Source: Pempheris klunzingeri (taxonomy: Eukaryota > Chordata > Actinopteri > Acropomatiformes > Pempheridae). Taken from it: DNA of 64,000 nucleotides. Positions 61,560-64,000 of this stretch are shown piece by piece. The notes beneath the pieces were generated by a model. It was given only the letters and a program-made list of their open reading frames with translations, had not been told where the DNA came from and ran no database searches. Positions within the stretch are counted from its first letter, which is position 1; each line of letters starts with the position of its first letter. Where the stretch lies: NCBI RefSeq assembly GCF_042242105.1, contig NC_092018.1, forward strand, positions 27,956,167-28,020,166, given 5' to 3'. Position numbers and translations under genes: made by a program.

Positions 61560-64000
61560 CAACTGTTTCATCAGATACACACGAGCTTTACTGTACTTAT
61601 TTTTTGTCACTTGTCGATATTTTTTAAATAAACCAAAAATTTGAGTACTCATTTCTTTGACATCTTGATTCAACAAAGCAATCGCATCACACTAAGCGAC
61701 ATAGAGACACAAAGACTCTTTTTCTTTAATATTTTTCCCAACATAAACCTCTCACAACAACAATGCAGCAGCCCCTGCTGATGTTTGGTGAAAATTCCAC
61801 TAGGTGTCGCCGTTGTTGCAGCAGCCTGAACAGCTAATGTCTCTTTTGCCTTTGCCCCAGATGCACTGCCTCCACTGACAGACACACACCACCTGTGTGG
61901 GAAGGAGCAGTGCATTAACCATCTGCAGCAGGTTCCCTTTAAGTTTCTCTGCAGGTTTATTTTCATATCCAATGTCATTTCTATGATCTTCATCATCTAG
62001 GCCTCTCAGAACAAATTAATTTTGGGCGCATCAGCTTCTTGACTGTAGTAACAGCAACTGCAAATTAGTAAGGCTATATAAATGCTATGGTATGTGGCAT
62101 TAGACTATTCAATAATACTATTCAGTGTATTTGTAGCTTAACAGCAGTACACTCGTGTGCTAACTGTACCCCCAGGCTTTGATCTGGTGTTATTTAGGGT
62201 GACTTTTTTTTCTTCCTTCCAATATATTAATAGACTCTGTTCACAGCACAGGTGGAATCAATAACATGATGGCTGAGTTCCATTTACTTGAGCCCGTTCC
62301 AGGGTCCCAGAGCTGCCGGAACACTTAAAGGAACAGAGCCATCGTTGACGTTATTATTTATTGCACCTGTGTTTTTCCTGCTTTGACAAATCAAAAAGGT
62401 CTCTTGTACTGAGGATAAAATGTGTTTATTGGCTCACACTGGAGATGGTTTGTACTCCTGGTTCATTGTTAAATATGTGAGTGACATCACATGAGTTTTG
62501 CCTTCTGATTTTCCACCACACAGTCCCGTGTTATATCGAAGGAAGCATGTAAAAACCTAAGGGGAAACACAGAACTACTTAAAAACTGGAAAACAGATGA
62601 TTTCTCATGTTCTGACTTATTATTTCAAGCACTGATTGTGTAGGTCAGGAGCCGTTTTAACTAATTTAACTATTACCACTGACTGAGTTTGGGGTATTTT
62701 AAGAAAGTTTCATTCATAACACAACTTTAAGAATAAGCATTTAGTTCATGTCCTTTGTACAATAACCAGTAGCTCAGGAAAACAGCATTCCACTGTAGCC
62801 TCCACGAAGCAGAGCGCCAGCTTGTGACCACTGAGAGGTGACTTTCCTGTAGGATAAACAGCCACACGATGGTGCTCTTCTCCATATAACTGGTGCCTTT
62901 GGTTTTGACTGTTCTCCATCAGGGTCTGGAATCCATCATGTGTCAGAGAGAGTCCGTCAGATATGAACCTTGTAAGTGAGTGTGTCCGATTAAACTGAAT
63001 TAAACACTTCTCATGTGCTTTATGCTTTAAACCCTCACATATCTGATATCAGTCAGGCTGCACTGAGATCAAAATCAAAGCACTTGGGCACATAAAACTT
63101 AGGATCGTATTTCCAGACAGATCTATCTTTAACTAGTGTTAAATTAGTGGTGTTATTGAGTGTATATTCATTTCATATATGAATAATCTGTGTTCAAGGC
63201 GTTTGTTGGCTGGATTCATGAACTACAGTACAGGTAGGTTTTTAACATTGTTTCCTTCCTGTATAAAAAATGTTGTGAAAGTCTTTTTGTGTTCATGAAG
63301 GATTTGTTTAAGTAAAGATGCAGTTAGTGCAGTTTATGCACTTACATGTAATTAGCAGATGTGAGTAAAGTTGTGTGTAGATGCATGAAAACCTGTTGGT
63401 TAAATGAAATGCTAAATTTATGATACAATAAACACAAAGATGACTGGATCTGGATCTAGATCTTTTTTGCAGTTGTTAATACTATTCTACATGATAAGAC
63501 TAAATCCATTGTTTGTGTGATTAAATACCCTCCGGAGTTTGGAGAGAAGCTGGAGCTTTGTGAGGATTTAACTATGCCCTTCACTATATATCCAGTCAGA
63601 AGGCAGAGCTGAGGAAATACACCTCGTCTTTTCTACCCACTGCAAGAACATTATTTTGGCAGCAGATGGTACTGTTGTCCCATTTAGCAGGATTAACCTA
63701 TTCATCATATAAAGTAAGACCATAATGGGCATGTGTGACATATGTGACACATATCTTGACATATTTGAAAGATTTCGCTGCAGCGTTAATATCAGCCATC
63801 CAAAAAAATCATCTATAAAGTTTAGATTCAGATATCTGACCTCTTTAGAAACATCTGCAGGAAGTCAAATAAAAAAAGATCATGGGAAGGTTACAAGGCT
63901 ACAAGCATCCAACTGTCAAGTCATCCATTGAGTTACAGAGGAACTGATGCACTTTGGACGACATAAGGAGAGAAACAGTTCATCACTGCTGCAGGACAAC
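61560..64000. other. Right-hand flank without a recognised gene
   Basis: About 2.4 kb of AT-rich sequence. Open frames are short and without domains. It may be intergenic or the intron or UTR of a gene outside the window. Confidence 0.5.

Noticed and set aside
1-64000. CRISPR arrays, operons, phage or other prokaryotic systems
   Set aside because: Gene structure, splice sites and repeats are those of a vertebrate; direct repeats are only simple sequence and transposon ends.
1-64000. tRNA or other small RNA genes
   Set aside because: B-box-like strings (for example near 24255) were not accompanied by an A box and cloverleaf pairing when read by eye; a covariance-model scan was not possible.

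Overview
The window is vertebrate nuclear DNA, most likely from a percomorph teleost. It has spliced genes with GT-AG introns, many (GT)n microsatellites, a fish-type Tc1 element, a fish LINE reverse-transcriptase fragment and a fish dispersed repeat. No bacterial, phage, CRISPR or tRNA signal was seen. Exon boundaries below were read by hand. Each internal boundary was checked for a GT/AG pair and for reading-phase continuity with its neighbours, and the lengths agree across every gene.

Layout, left to right: (1) gapvd1, minus strand, the 5' part only: ten coding exons for about 674 N-terminal residues (1653-8896) and a non-coding first exon near 14.64-14.79 kb; the VPS9 end lies off the left edge. 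(2) ajm1 (C9orf172 homologue), minus strand, whole 1070-residue protein in one exon (18266-21478), with a leader exon near 24.35 kb and two short upstream ORFs. (3) About 6 kb with no recognisable gene. (4) syn1 (synapsin I), minus strand, 13 coding exons, 669 residues (33569-42513); its last intron holds a dead Tc1 element and intron 10 holds a LINE fragment. (5) vgll4l (vestigial-like 4 family), plus strand, five coding exons, 274 residues (46783-50101), divergent from syn1. (6) slc20a1 (PiT-1 sodium-phosphate cotransporter), plus strand, ten coding exons, 634 residues (56608-60951), with a TATA-containing promoter near 54.88 kb and a leader uORF. The last 3 kb show no gene.

The genes do not form a pathway: they cover endocytic Rab5/Ras regulation (gapvd1), apical junctions (ajm1), synaptic vesicle clustering (syn1), TEAD/Hippo co-regulation (vgll4l) and phosphate uptake (slc20a1). 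The neighbourhood is of evolutionary interest: a synapsin next to a vgll4 gene, head to head, resembles the human SYN2/VGLL4 region. I found no convincing novel system. The best leads are the uORF arrangement abutting the ajm1 start codon, the missing nested TIMP in syn1, the internally deleted Tc1 transposase, and two in-frame alternative splice acceptor candidates.
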